Source of the DNA: Deferribacteres bacterium
GTDB lineage: Bacteria; Zhuqueibacterota; Zhuqueibacteria; Zhuqueibacterales; Geothermadaptataceae
Direction of reading: 5' to 3'
DNA: 64,000 nucleotides
Assembly (NCBI GenBank): GCA_020633655.1
Contig: JACKDF010000008.1
Span: 255,893-319,892, forward strand
A program made the position numbers and the translations under genes. Numbering within the stretch: position 1 is the stretch's first letter; each line of letters begins with the position of its first letter. Below the pieces are notes generated by a model. That model ran no database searches and was not told the origin of the DNA. It saw only the letters and a list, made by a program, of their open reading frames with translations. Shown one piece after another: positions 19,201-26,921 of the stretch.

Positions 19201-20566
19201 AGAAAAAAATATTTCCTTACAGTTTGTTTGTGATGAAAAAAAAGTAATGCTCGATTATGAGCCGGATAAGTTGGAAAAGATTATTGTCAATTTGCTGTCG
19301 AACGCATTCAAATTCACGCCGACCGACGGCTCAATTATAATAACTGTCATAACCAAAAAAAGTACGCACACGATAAGCAAAGCCAGTTCCTTGCAAACCG
19401 TCAGCGATGTTACGGTTTTACATGAAAATGATTTTGTAACGATTACGATTGCGGACACCGGTGTGGGCATCGCTGCAGACCGCCTGCCGCATGTCTTTGA
19501 TCGATTTTACCAGGTTGACAGCGCCGACACACAAAAACGTGGAGGTTCTGGCATCGGTTTAGCCCTGGCAAAAGAATTGGTCCAATTGCACAACGGCATT
19601 CTTGGGGTGACGAGTGAAGTGGGCAAGGGAACAGAGTTCATCGTGCAGTTGCCGAGGCGACAGATTGAAGACCAGTTGCAAGAAAACGAGGAAATGACAA
19701 GCGCAGATCGAGCATTGATCAATGATGCTCAAGCCTCAAGGTTCCTGCTTCCTCTACCCGGAGATGAGCAGTCAGTAACCATTACCAGGAAACCAACTGA
19801 GAGTGACCAGGATATCATCCTGATCGTTGAGGACAATGCCGACGTGCGTCATTACATTCGTGACCATCTGCAGCTAGCATATCATGTATGGGAAGCGGTA
19901 GATGGAGAGCAAGGTTTACTGGCCGCACAAGAAACCATTCCTGATCTCATCATCAGCGATGTAATGATGCCGAATATGGATGGCTATGAGTTCTGCAAAA
20001 AAATCCGTGCCGATGAGAAGACCAGTCACATCCCTATCATCATGCTGACAGCCAAAGCCGGGGACGAAGAAAAAATCACAGGCCTGAAAATCGGTGTCGA
20101 TGACTATTTGATCAAGCCTTTCAATGCAGATGAGCTTGTTATTCGCATTGAGAATCTCATTAAAATGCGAAAAAAACTGCGTGAGAAATTCAGCACAGCG
20201 ACCATCATTCGACCTTCGGAAGTCTCCGTCGTTTCAGCGGATCAAGCCTTTCTCAAGCGAACCCTCGAGACCATTGATACTCAGATGAGTAATGAAGAAT
20301 TTAACGTAACAAAACTCGCCGCCGAAGTACACATGAGCGAGGCACAGCTCAATCGCAAACTGCAGGCGCTCATCAACCAACCTCCTGGACAGCTTATTCG
20401 CTCAATGCGTTTGCAGCGTGCAGCGGATCTCCTTTCTCAAGGAGCTGGAAATATCACCGAAATTTGTTACCATGTTGGTTTCTCGGATCTAAACAATTTT
20501 GCCCGCAGCTTTAAGAAACAATTCGGCGTAGCGCCATCAACTTACAAACGACCTCCAGCCAAATAA
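16277..20566 (+). CDS. Hybrid two-component system sensor-regulator (HTCS)
   Basis: 1429 aa carrying a full signalling chain in one protein. After a signal peptide, two propellers of Reg_prop repeats follow (units such as DRDGFIWIGTSNGINRYD) to about 715, then a Y_Y_Y domain (about 760-825) and one membrane helix (WWAYSLLSIVVLSLLYG, about 838-855). The kinase has NISHEFRTP (phospho-His near 892), an N-box NLLSNAFKF and G-boxes DTGVGI and GGSGIGLALA. A receiver domain shows VEDNADV and the phospho-acceptor in ISDVMMPNMDG (near 1226), and an AraC-type HTH ends the chain. This layout is typical of polysaccharide-locus regulators that sense oligosaccharides in the periplasm. Likely targets are the flanking glycosidase genes. 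Confidence 0.93.
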   Translation: MNSVKGFAGWCFLFFGFIFLQPFDTANIVHSQEFSVRFDLESSLPKTTVFDLLQDKSGFLWFGTQDGLIRFDGYEYKTYRYDPLDTTSIGDNNITRIYEDRDGFIWIGTSNGINRYDPQHNRFTRFHLDEKQGHFKERDVVTVICQDRYGDMWIGSGRSGLAHLSWQNTQKIETRFYTHDNNDSGSVSNDFIPSHAIFEDSDGDIWIGTGDGLNLYDRQGDSFKQYSYTHNFHRNVPGAIRFVKEMPDEHGILWLGTHLGIYRLEKATGQSDFFPFDLTRMAKSPTKAVSELQYGNALWDGYTRLVIHQDSGNPDTFWIATITCLLTFNRQTGEFSYLEPNHPNQDGLFSPVILGLLEDHSSILWLGTRQGVTKIKEHASKFTRYQYQPNSKHSIQNPNVFSFYLDSKKGNENILWLGMRNSLSSLNRLTGLFEHHSGEFATKPTGIHGTPRGMLRDALENLWVVTTQGIFFFDEEHRRFQRLPVRDQNGILDYSLPCYDIIRAKNNLLWTTSSKGLTRIDPDARMCKLYSFPESENITGYENVQNTLIEDKSGMLWIGTELGLTSFDPNSGEFKTHGRGKSLRNRIPSLPIWGLYRDESGILWLATYGAGLLAYNPMTETVTPYTTANVGFPTNSLDSFIADDMGNFWIGTDNGLVKFDPVTKQVRVYNQGSGLSSEEFHQGAVFKAANGEIFLGTVSGFNSFYPSEITDNPIPPKVVLTDFELFNKSVKIDSQSVLKQHVSFCDHIYLTHTQNDFSFKYVGLHYTSPLDNQYAYKLEPYEKDWQMVGNLRRASYTNLDPGNYTFRVKAANNDGVWNEKGTSVQITIFPPWWETWWAYSLLSIVVLSLLYGVRQYELNRIALRNRLRIEQVEAEKLKELDQMKSRFFTNISHEFRTPLTLVLGQINTVITSITEEKFKKKLSIAQRNAQRLLHLVSQLLDLSKLESGSMKLNFVRNNVIRFLKNLFYSFEALAEEKNISLQFVCDEKKVMLDYEPDKLEKIIVNLLSNAFKFTPTDGSIIITVITKKSTHTISKASSLQTVSDVTVLHENDFVTITIADTGVGIAADRLPHVFDRFYQVDSADTQKRGGSGIGLALAKELVQLHNGILGVTSEVGKGTEFIVQLPRRQIEDQLQENEEMTSADRALINDAQASRFLLPLPGDEQSVTITRKPTESDQDIILIVEDNADVRHYIRDHLQLAYHVWEAVDGEQGLLAAQETIPDLIISDVMMPNMDGYEFCKKIRADEKTSHIPIIMLTAKAGDEEKITGLKIGVDDYLIKPFNADELVIRIENLIKMRKKLREKFSTATIIRPSEVSVVSADQAFLKRTLETIDTQMSNEEFNVTKLAAEVHMSEAQLNRKLQALINQPPGQLIRSMRLQRAADLLSQGAGNITEICYHVGFSDLNNFARSFKKQFGVAPSTYKRPPAK

Positions 20567-20989
20567 CGTGCGTGATCTGATTTTACCCACCAATTGACCT
20601 TCCCAAAAAGACTCGCATTTGAATATGCAGATTGAAAAACTCCCACCGTGACAGCTTCCGTCAAACGCTGCTTTTTTCTATTAACCATCCAGTTTTGATG
20701 CAATTCCTGGTCACAATGCAAGAAAATGCCGTAATATTGCAAGATTTCGCGGGGTTTACCGCTATTCGAATTTCCTATCTTTACTCCCAGTGATCACAAA
20801 CACGTGTCGATGCCCATGCGGCATCGCATTTACCTTAATTCGTGTGTTATTACTTTACCGCGACTCTTTTCGATAGTGTCCAAAAAAAGTCAGGTGCGAC
20901 GCACTTCACTCAGAAGTTCTAAGCACCATCAAAGATTTGCACGCTTATCGAAACCAAGTGCGTCGCACCTTTACAAAAAGGAGGAAGAA
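20567..20989. promoter_or_regulatory. Intergenic leader of the BNR gene
   Basis: 423 nt before the start chosen for the secreted BNR protein. It contains the 15-bp inverted repeat described separately and ends in AAAAAGGAGG, an excellent ribosome binding site. A frame can be read through part of it from 20804, but that stretch is not protein-like. Confidence 0.5.
20892..20970. repeat. Perfect 15-bp inverted repeat with GTGCGACGCAC arms
   Basis: AGGTGCGACGCACTT (20892-20906) and AAGTGCGTCGCACCT (20956-20970) are exact reverse complements, separated by 49 nt. Each arm is itself a near-palindrome, GTGCG-A-CGCAC. It lies 20 nt before the start codon of the BNR gene, so it is in the 5' leader or overlaps the promoter. 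It could be a miniature mobile element, a large mRNA hairpin or a paired operator. Confidence 0.75.
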
Positions 20990-23782
20990 ATGAAGAAGCC
21001 TTATCTCTTTTTACTCATGCTCAGCTTGGTCTTCTCAGGAAGACTCTCGGCCCAAACAGAACTCTTGCCCGCAACGCGATTGGCAAAAAAAACGTATGGG
21101 CAGTCCAGTCAACACTTCGCTGCACGTGAGCGCTATGAAGCGCTTTTAGCACAGCGGCAGGTAAAGATAGCCGATGGAATCATCACGAAAAAACCGCGGG
21201 TGGCTCCTGCTCTGAAGCATTCCCGCTCACTCTCCCATTCAATTGCAAACAGCACTGATTTTTCAGAATTCAAGGAATTTCCTGCCCATTTAAACTCCGC
21301 AGTCGTCACCGACGAGATATTTCCGTTAGGCCTGGACAATGGCGAGCTTTTGATGTTCTTCAGAGTTCTCTCATGGGACACAGATGCGGACTCAATTTTT
21401 GTCGCTCGCAGCAGTGATACCGGCCTTACGTGGCAACCTTCACAGCTTGTTTCTTCAAGTGAAATAAGAAAATATGATGCATTTCAAGGGCTGCAAAGCG
21501 CAAGTGGACGTATCATTATCTCGTATTTTCAGTGGACAGACTTTGGCCCGGCTACCTTCCTTGTCTATTCCGATGATCACGGTGTAACATGGTCCGAACA
21601 TGCTCAGATTGCAGTCCCCGCTTCTGCTGTCTTTTCCATGACCAACGACGGCTCATTATGGGCAGTCTATTTAGATGAAAAAACAGGCAATATACACTAT
21701 AAAACCAGCGCAGACGATGGCATATCCTGGGCCGAAGATCGCATGTTACTTGCACCGGACGATTACTATGACCGCCCAACAATTGCGTCAGGTGACGGAG
21801 CTACGCTGCATCTTTTTTACCTGTCCATCAATCGGGCTCCAATCTACCAGGGGAGTATCGTTCCCCAGTTGTACCAGCGAACCAGCACCGATGGCGGGGC
21901 TACGTGGTCATCGCCAATCGCGCTTTCTCAAAGTGATTTAGCCACACTGCATGGCACCGGACCGCCGGAATTTCACCCAAGAAAACAATCTGACGGTACA
22001 ATGTGGATTATCTATTCTGCATCTGGGCTAAAAGAGGTCGCATCACTTTTCGGTGGAACAGGTTATGACTGGACAGGCGACTGGAATGTGTTCTATCGAA
22101 CAAGTGCTGATGGCGGCCAAACCTGGAGCACTCCACAACAGTTCACGCGATATTCAGGCAAGGATTTTGCCCCCCATTCCACTATTATTAACGATCAGCT
22201 TATTATCCAATTCAACACCAGTCGCTGGCAATCCGTTGAGACCGACAACATTTATTTATGTGGCATTCCTGGCATCACACAGGATAACAATCCGCCCCCA
22301 ACCGGGCGCCCACGACGTGAGTGGTTGGCAACTGCCCAGAACAAGCAGGCACTTTTGCAGTTTGAAGCCTTTGATGAATCTGGCCTTGCAAAAGTTGAAG
22401 GTTACTATCAGATCAATGATGGCGCCACCATTGGCCCGATTTTGCTAAATGATGCTGGTGAAAATGGTGACCAGGTGGCGAGTGATGGCATGTGGAGTGG
22501 ATTTATTGGTGAATTAAAATTCGGGGACATGGCCAGCAGTTCCTGTCAAGTTACAGACGTTGATGGAAATACCGTTACAATGAATGCGACAAACTATACT
22601 GTTTTCCCGTACCACACCGCAGGCAATGTGACGTTGCTCATGACGAATGAGGGATTGCTGGGCGGTTCAGATTATGGATTTCGATCAGATGCGCAAGGCC
22701 ACTGGCCACGCATAAATGGGCACGACTACCTTTGGTACGGCGGGCTATGGGTCGGATCGGATATCGATGGTGAAAAACGTGTCATGATGACTGGCTCACA
22801 GTATGATTCAGATTGGCAACCTGCTGTGGGAAGCCAGATCACCGAAGGAACTGTTGTGTCAGATCAAGACATCAGCATGTATTATGACGATTTGCATACT
22901 CCTCGAATGAATGAACATCAGCCAATCGGTCTAAAAGTTCATCAGGAGAGTTTTCAATGGGCTGATTCAACGAATGATGACTTTCTTATCTTTCGCTACA
23001 CGTTGTTCAATACCGGGTACAATGGCGATCTAACGGATGTTGTTGTCGCCCTTTTTATGAATCTGGCCGCACACAATGATAATCCGAGATACGAGTTCGG
23101 CAAAATAGATGATATGGTTGGCTATGACGCAGAGCGGAATCTGTTTTATATGTTTGATGCGGAGGGAGATCCTGAAACCCATGTGGGTGTCAAAATACTC
23201 AGTGGCCACGATCTGTTGGCTATCGAAACAGAAACAAACTGGGATCTGGAATCGGATAACGACTATTACGACTATATCAGTACCGGTAAAGGCATCCCTA
23301 CCGAACCGCGTGAGGCTGAAAAAATCATGCTGTCGACCCGGCTTTCCGGGCTGGCGAACGGGGACTCGGCAACGATCTCCTTTGGATTGGTTTTTGGTGA
23401 GAACCTTGAACACATGCAGGCCAACGCCAATGCGATGGATGCTGCATACCAGAATTTCAGCACAGAGACTGCCATTGGCGAAGAAGTTACAATCGCTGTG
23501 CCCACTCAGTTTGAACTTAAGCAAAACTACCCCAATCCATTCAATCCGGGTACGCAGATCAGCTTTGATCTTCCCCAAAATGGCGAAATAGAAATGTCCA
23601 TTTTTAACACTTCAGGGCAATTGGTACGGCAACTGATCAAGGCTAGCTATACCGCTGGAAGCCACACTGTAAGCTGGGATGGACGCGATGCCCAGGGTTT
23701 AACTGTGGCTAGCGGCCTTTATTTCTACGTCCTGAGGGCAAACAATTTTGTACAGACAAAGAAGATGTTGAAATTGAAATAG
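20990..23782 (+). CDS. Secreted Asp-box (BNR/sialidase-fold) protein with T9SS tail
   Basis: Start set at ATG 20990, 6 nt after AAAGGAGG, giving 930 aa and a clean signal peptide (MKKPYLFLLMLSLVFSGRLS). Five Asp-box motifs of the S-x-D-x-G-x-T-W type are visible (SSDTGLTW, SDDHGVTW, SADDGISW, STDGGATW, SADGGQTW), defining a sialidase-fold propeller in about residues 85-430. The middle (about 440-840) contains beta-rich regions of unknown type. The tail begins FELKQNYPNPFN and ends KKMLKLK, a T9SS type A sorting signature. Lying directly behind the hybrid regulator, it could be an exo-glycosidase or a glycan-binding protein; no sialidase Arg triad was assigned. Confidence 0.78.
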   Translation: MKKPYLFLLMLSLVFSGRLSAQTELLPATRLAKKTYGQSSQHFAARERYEALLAQRQVKIADGIITKKPRVAPALKHSRSLSHSIANSTDFSEFKEFPAHLNSAVVTDEIFPLGLDNGELLMFFRVLSWDTDADSIFVARSSDTGLTWQPSQLVSSSEIRKYDAFQGLQSASGRIIISYFQWTDFGPATFLVYSDDHGVTWSEHAQIAVPASAVFSMTNDGSLWAVYLDEKTGNIHYKTSADDGISWAEDRMLLAPDDYYDRPTIASGDGATLHLFYLSINRAPIYQGSIVPQLYQRTSTDGGATWSSPIALSQSDLATLHGTGPPEFHPRKQSDGTMWIIYSASGLKEVASLFGGTGYDWTGDWNVFYRTSADGGQTWSTPQQFTRYSGKDFAPHSTIINDQLIIQFNTSRWQSVETDNIYLCGIPGITQDNNPPPTGRPRREWLATAQNKQALLQFEAFDESGLAKVEGYYQINDGATIGPILLNDAGENGDQVASDGMWSGFIGELKFGDMASSSCQVTDVDGNTVTMNATNYTVFPYHTAGNVTLLMTNEGLLGGSDYGFRSDAQGHWPRINGHDYLWYGGLWVGSDIDGEKRVMMTGSQYDSDWQPAVGSQITEGTVVSDQDISMYYDDLHTPRMNEHQPIGLKVHQESFQWADSTNDDFLIFRYTLFNTGYNGDLTDVVVALFMNLAAHNDNPRYEFGKIDDMVGYDAERNLFYMFDAEGDPETHVGVKILSGHDLLAIETETNWDLESDNDYYDYISTGKGIPTEPREAEKIMLSTRLSGLANGDSATISFGLVFGENLEHMQANANAMDAAYQNFSTETAIGEEVTIAVPTQFELKQNYPNPFNPGTQISFDLPQNGEIEMSIFNTSGQLVRQLIKASYTAGSHTVSWDGRDAQGLTVASGLYFYVLRANNFVQTKKMLKLK

Positions 23783-23813
23783 TATCAAGCACTATCCAAT
23801 ACTTTCGACAAAG

Positions 23814-24236
23814 ATGAAATTCGAAAAGAAAACCGCAACATACAAAGATCTCGGTATACTTGAGCTCGAAAATGGCGTGATTTTGAAATGGGACCAACTG
23901 GAGTTGCCATTCGGTTCCATAGTCGAAATTGTTGTCGAGTACGTGGATATAGACTATCTGCGTGGCACGAACGGTATCGTTTGGGCCACGTATGATCTCG
24001 AGCAAGCGGAAATAATTCGCAGCGCTCTGGAAGCACAGGGCATCGCTTCAGAAATAGGGCAAAATCTTCTCATAGATGTGAAATTGCATGTGCTGAAAAT
24101 CACTAACGTATCACATCGAACAGCGGCAATTGATTTCATATGGAGAAGTGATGAAGGCCTAAAGCTTCTTGCAGATTGGCACTATCCTTTAGGCACGCAC
24201 AACGAGAGCTTTGTGAGATGGCTGGAGGGGAGATAG
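23814..24236 (+). CDS. DUF2007-like small protein
   Basis: 140 aa, no signal peptide. The central segment VWATYDLEQAEIIRSALEAQ followed by GIASEIGQNLL has the pattern of DUF2007 proteins, PII-like small folds proposed to act in signalling. The N-terminal 40 residues (GILELENGVILKWDQLELP) form a separate short beta segment. It lies 31 nt after the BNR gene; co-transcription is possible, but its role in the island is unclear. Confidence 0.65.
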   Translation: MKFEKKTATYKDLGILELENGVILKWDQLELPFGSIVEIVVEYVDIDYLRGTNGIVWATYDLEQAEIIRSALEAQGIASEIGQNLLIDVKLHVLKITNVSHRTAAIDFIWRSDEGLKLLADWHYPLGTHNESFVRWLEGR

Positions 24237-24850
24237 TTAGTATGGTTTATACTGGTGGTAGCCTGCTGAGGAGCAAATGGCCACTCCGCAAATGGTCGTC
24301 AAATTTTGGCACAATAAAATTTTCTTTTTTTGGAGAGGGAAGCTATACGTAGTGCCATGAAGTTTCGTACGAATGGATTGCGGTATGTAGAATAAGATGT
24401 CCATTTCAGTGTCTGAGGAAGATTTGCTCACTCCATGCAGGAACAAGTCTGCCGCCTCAGGCGTGAGAAGCTTCTACCGTTGCATACTTTTATTAGGGTG
24501 AAATTCAAACTCAGCAGATACCCCAGATAATATCCCACCACCAATTAAATTGGAAATGGCAACTTTAGCATGGAAGGACGTTGAGTGATTGCAGCGTTGT
24601 TTTCGTATTTATATACTTGGTTTTTTGATACATATTAAATCACTATCAAAAAATTTTTGCAATGTCCGAAAACCGTCGAGCGGCTCTTTCTTCTTGCGCA
24701 TCTCAATTTAAGTTGATATACTGATAAAGCCCCCAAAAAAACAAAAAAAATGATTTCAATTGTTCCCTAAGCCAATATCCTGTTTTGCATGAATTTGTAA
24801 AATGCATATAAAAAAAAGTACAATGACTACAACAATTTCAAGAGTTTACA
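24237..24850. other. Gene-free stretch before the sigma54 activator
   Basis: 614 nt with increasing AT content towards the activator gene, including runs of A near 24735-24750. No reading frame with a ribosome binding site, no GG-N10-GC promoter and no strong terminator was found. Confidence 0.5.
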
Positions 24851-26293
24851 TTGTCTTTTCTTAATGATGAAACTGAATTTACGACACAAAAAAAATTCAG
24901 AATTCGCGTCTTAATCATTGGTGCAGGGAGCATCTCGGCACCTTTAATTAAGCTTTTAATCAATGATCAGGCGATTTCGATTGCTGCGGTCGTTGATAAA
25001 GACGCAACAGCTCCAGGTGTTGTCATTGCTGACCAGCTCGGTATCCCAACTTCAAAGGATTACCATGATTTTATAAGCGATAAAAATCTGGATATGATCA
25101 TTAATATGGTCGAAAATTCATCTTTACAAGAAAAACTCGCCCGTGAAAAACCAATAAATACCATTCTAATTGGGCAGTCCAGTGCTATGCTTATCTGGAC
25201 AATGCTTGATGATGTAAAGAAAAAGAAAATTCTCAAAGATACATTTCGCTCAACCTGGACCACATCCCATGGTCAAATTGCGGGTGGCTTCATTATCGGT
25301 CGCGGAGAAAAGATGCAAGAAGTTGGCCGTTTAATCTCACAGGTTTCTCCAACATCCACCAGTGTTTTTATTCGGGGAGAAAGCGGTACTGGGAAAGAAC
25401 TCGTAGCCCGTATGATTCACAGTAAAAGTTTACTGCATGAAGCACCCTTAATAACTGTAAATTGCACAGCATTAAGTCCAACACTCATCGAAAGTGAATT
25501 GTTCGGACATAAAAAAGGGGCTTTTACCGGTGCACATTCAGATCACCCCGGACTTCTCGAACGAGCACATAATGGCACACTTTTTTTAGACGAAATTGGT
25601 GATATGCCCCTGGACCTGCAAGCTAAATTATTGCGATTTTTACAATCCGGAGAAATTCGACCAATTGGAGGAATTGATGTAAATAAAGTAAACGTCCGGA
25701 TTATTGCTGCGACAAACAGAAACCTCGAAACGGCCATAAGAAATGAAGAATTTCGCATGGATCTATTTTATAGATTAAATGCCTTCACCATCCACTTACC
25801 CGCACTACGTGAGAGAAGAGAGGATATTCCACAACTCACGTACAATTTTATTAAATCCGTTCAGGCCAAATTAAATAAAACAATAAGCAATATATCCCAT
25901 GAAGCTATGTCCATACTGGTCGCCCACAATTGGCCTGGTAACATTCGAGAGTTGCGAAATGTCATTGAGCGTGCGGCCGTCTTAACGTCCTCAACAGAAA
26001 TAAAAGCAAGACATTTACCGGGATATTTACACCCAGTACCTGTAAATGGTGAACTCAACGCGCAACCAAAGGATCTCAGTGAAGGGCTAATGGCCCTCAA
26101 AGCCAAAGCAATCAATAAATTTGAATTTGAGATTCTTTCAAAATATCTGCAGGAAAACAAAGGAAATGTATCAAAAGCTGCGGAAGCAGCGCATGTCCCC
26201 AGACGCACATTCCAGCGATTACTTGCAAAACATAAAATAAATGCCGATCGATTTAAAAACAAAGAACACAATGCGACATCATTAGAACGATAA
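24851..26293 (+). CDS. Sigma54-dependent activator with Rossmann-like N-terminal domain
   Basis: 480 aa, starting at TTG 24851 (no in-frame ATG between the upstream stop at 24824 and the conserved region). Residues 17-130 look like a nucleotide-binding Rossmann fold: RVLIIGAGSISAPLIKLL, then AAVVDKD. This replaces the usual receiver or GAF sensor and suggests sensing of NAD(P), an acyl-CoA or a related ligand. The AAA+ core has GESGTGKE (near 175), GAFTGA (near 222, the sigma54 contact loop) and LFLDEIGDMP. A Fis-type HTH closes the protein (AAEAAHVPRRTFQRLL). It precedes a sigma54-type promoter at 26612, so it very probably activates the acetate operon. Confidence 0.87.
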   Translation: MSFLNDETEFTTQKKFRIRVLIIGAGSISAPLIKLLINDQAISIAAVVDKDATAPGVVIADQLGIPTSKDYHDFISDKNLDMIINMVENSSLQEKLAREKPINTILIGQSSAMLIWTMLDDVKKKKILKDTFRSTWTTSHGQIAGGFIIGRGEKMQEVGRLISQVSPTSTSVFIRGESGTGKELVARMIHSKSLLHEAPLITVNCTALSPTLIESELFGHKKGAFTGAHSDHPGLLERAHNGTLFLDEIGDMPLDLQAKLLRFLQSGEIRPIGGIDVNKVNVRIIAATNRNLETAIRNEEFRMDLFYRLNAFTIHLPALRERREDIPQLTYNFIKSVQAKLNKTISNISHEAMSILVAHNWPGNIRELRNVIERAAVLTSSTEIKARHLPGYLHPVPVNGELNAQPKDLSEGLMALKAKAINKFEFEILSKYLQENKGNVSKAAEAAHVPRRTFQRLLAKHKINADRFKNKEHNATSLER

Positions 26294-26334
26294 AACTATC
26301 TTATAATCGAATTCGCAAATAGGATGCTACGCTT

Positions 26335-26352
26335 TGCGACATTTTTATCGCA
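26335..26352. promoter_or_regulatory. Candidate enhancer site 1 (TGCGAC-N6-ATCGCA)
   Basis: An imperfect dyad 42 nt after the activator gene and about 260 bp upstream of the sigma54-type promoter. It shares the pattern GCGAC-N6-GTCGC with two further copies nearby, a usual arrangement for binding of a Fis-type activator dimer. Confidence 0.5.
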
Positions 26353-26358
26353 CTTAAA

Positions 26359-26376
26359 TGCGACAGTAAAGTCGCA
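26359..26376. promoter_or_regulatory. Candidate enhancer site 2 (TGCGAC-AGTAAA-GTCGCA)
   Basis: A perfect 6-bp dyad with a 6-nt spacer, 24 bp from site 1 (about two helical turns), upstream of the sigma54-type promoter. Confidence 0.55.
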
Positions 26377-26476
26377 CCAGATTCCATTATTTATAAAGTT
26401 TACGAAATAAATAACTTACATTTTCTTACATAATTGAAACACACCGAGAATCCCCACATTTTCCCTTCTTTTATCC

Positions 26477-26494
26477 AGCGACAAAAATGTCGCA
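26477..26494. promoter_or_regulatory. Candidate enhancer site 3 (AGCGAC-AAAAAT-GTCGCA)
   Basis: The third copy of the GCGAC-N6-GTCGC dyad, centred about 127 bp upstream of the sigma54-type promoter. The same palindrome family also occurs in a hairpin element at 44369-44421, so a repeat-element origin cannot be excluded. Confidence 0.5.
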
Positions 26495-26610
26495 CCATTT
26501 TTTATGTAGTCAATTGATAGCAATTTCTCTGATTTCATTATTTTTCCATTTTACAATTACTTACATCAAAATATTTAACGACACAACATAAAATATATTT
26601 ATATCACTTA

Positions 26611-26626
26611 TGGCATACCATTCGCA
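26611..26626 (+). promoter_or_regulatory. Sigma54-type (-24/-12) promoter of the acetate operon
   Basis: TGGCATACCATTCGCA has GG at 26612-26613 and GC at 26624-26625, exactly 10 nt apart, and matches TGGCA-N6-TTGC with one mismatch. It lies downstream of a sigma54 activator gene and three dyads, and upstream of the porin, symporter and acyl-CoA synthetase genes. Confidence 0.7.
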
Positions 26627-26723
26627 TAGTAAATCTTATACTCTTGTGCGCATTACTATTCGATAAAACGGATTGAAAACAACTCATTCAAACTAAATGC
26701 TCACATATCGAAGGAGGAAGTAG

Positions 26724-26750
26724 ATGTTAAGACTATCTGGTTTTGTCTAA
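26724..26750 (+). CDS. Eight-residue leader peptide ORF
   Basis: A perfect ribosome binding site (AAGGAGG at 26711-26717) is followed by ATG at 26724 and the frame MLRLSGFV ending in TAA. It sits between the sigma54-type promoter and the porin start, about 170 nt before the latter. Such a strong initiation site with so short a frame suggests a leader peptide or a translational coupling device; it may instead be a leftover from a deleted gene start. Confidence 0.4.
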   Translation: MLRLSGFV

Positions 26751-26921
26751 TTCACTCTTTGCTGGCATTAAAATCTATTGCAGCGCACTCCCACCACATG
26801 CACATCACCTTCAAAGTTAACTATTCATGAGCTGAATTTGGCTGCAAAAGGATTAAGCCTTTCAAAGGTAATGAAATTCAGTTTCGAATTAAACGAACCC
26901 ACCTGCCAGAGGAGGAAAGCA

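Noticed and set aside
20804..20989. N-terminal extension of the BNR protein
   Set aside because: It reads through the 15-bp inverted repeat and lies ahead of a perfect ribosome site and signal peptide starting at 20990.
23030..23578. Open frame of 182 codons on the minus strand
   Set aside because: It is antisense to the T9SS-tailed BNR protein, whose conserved tail fixes the coding strand.
24237..24446. 69-codon frame on the minus strand
   Set aside because: No ribosome binding site, no recognisable motif and no neighbour in the same direction.
24540..24570. Possible sigma54 promoter before the activator gene (TGGCAACTTTAGC)
   Set aside because: The GG to GC spacing is 8 nt, not 10, so it does not fit.
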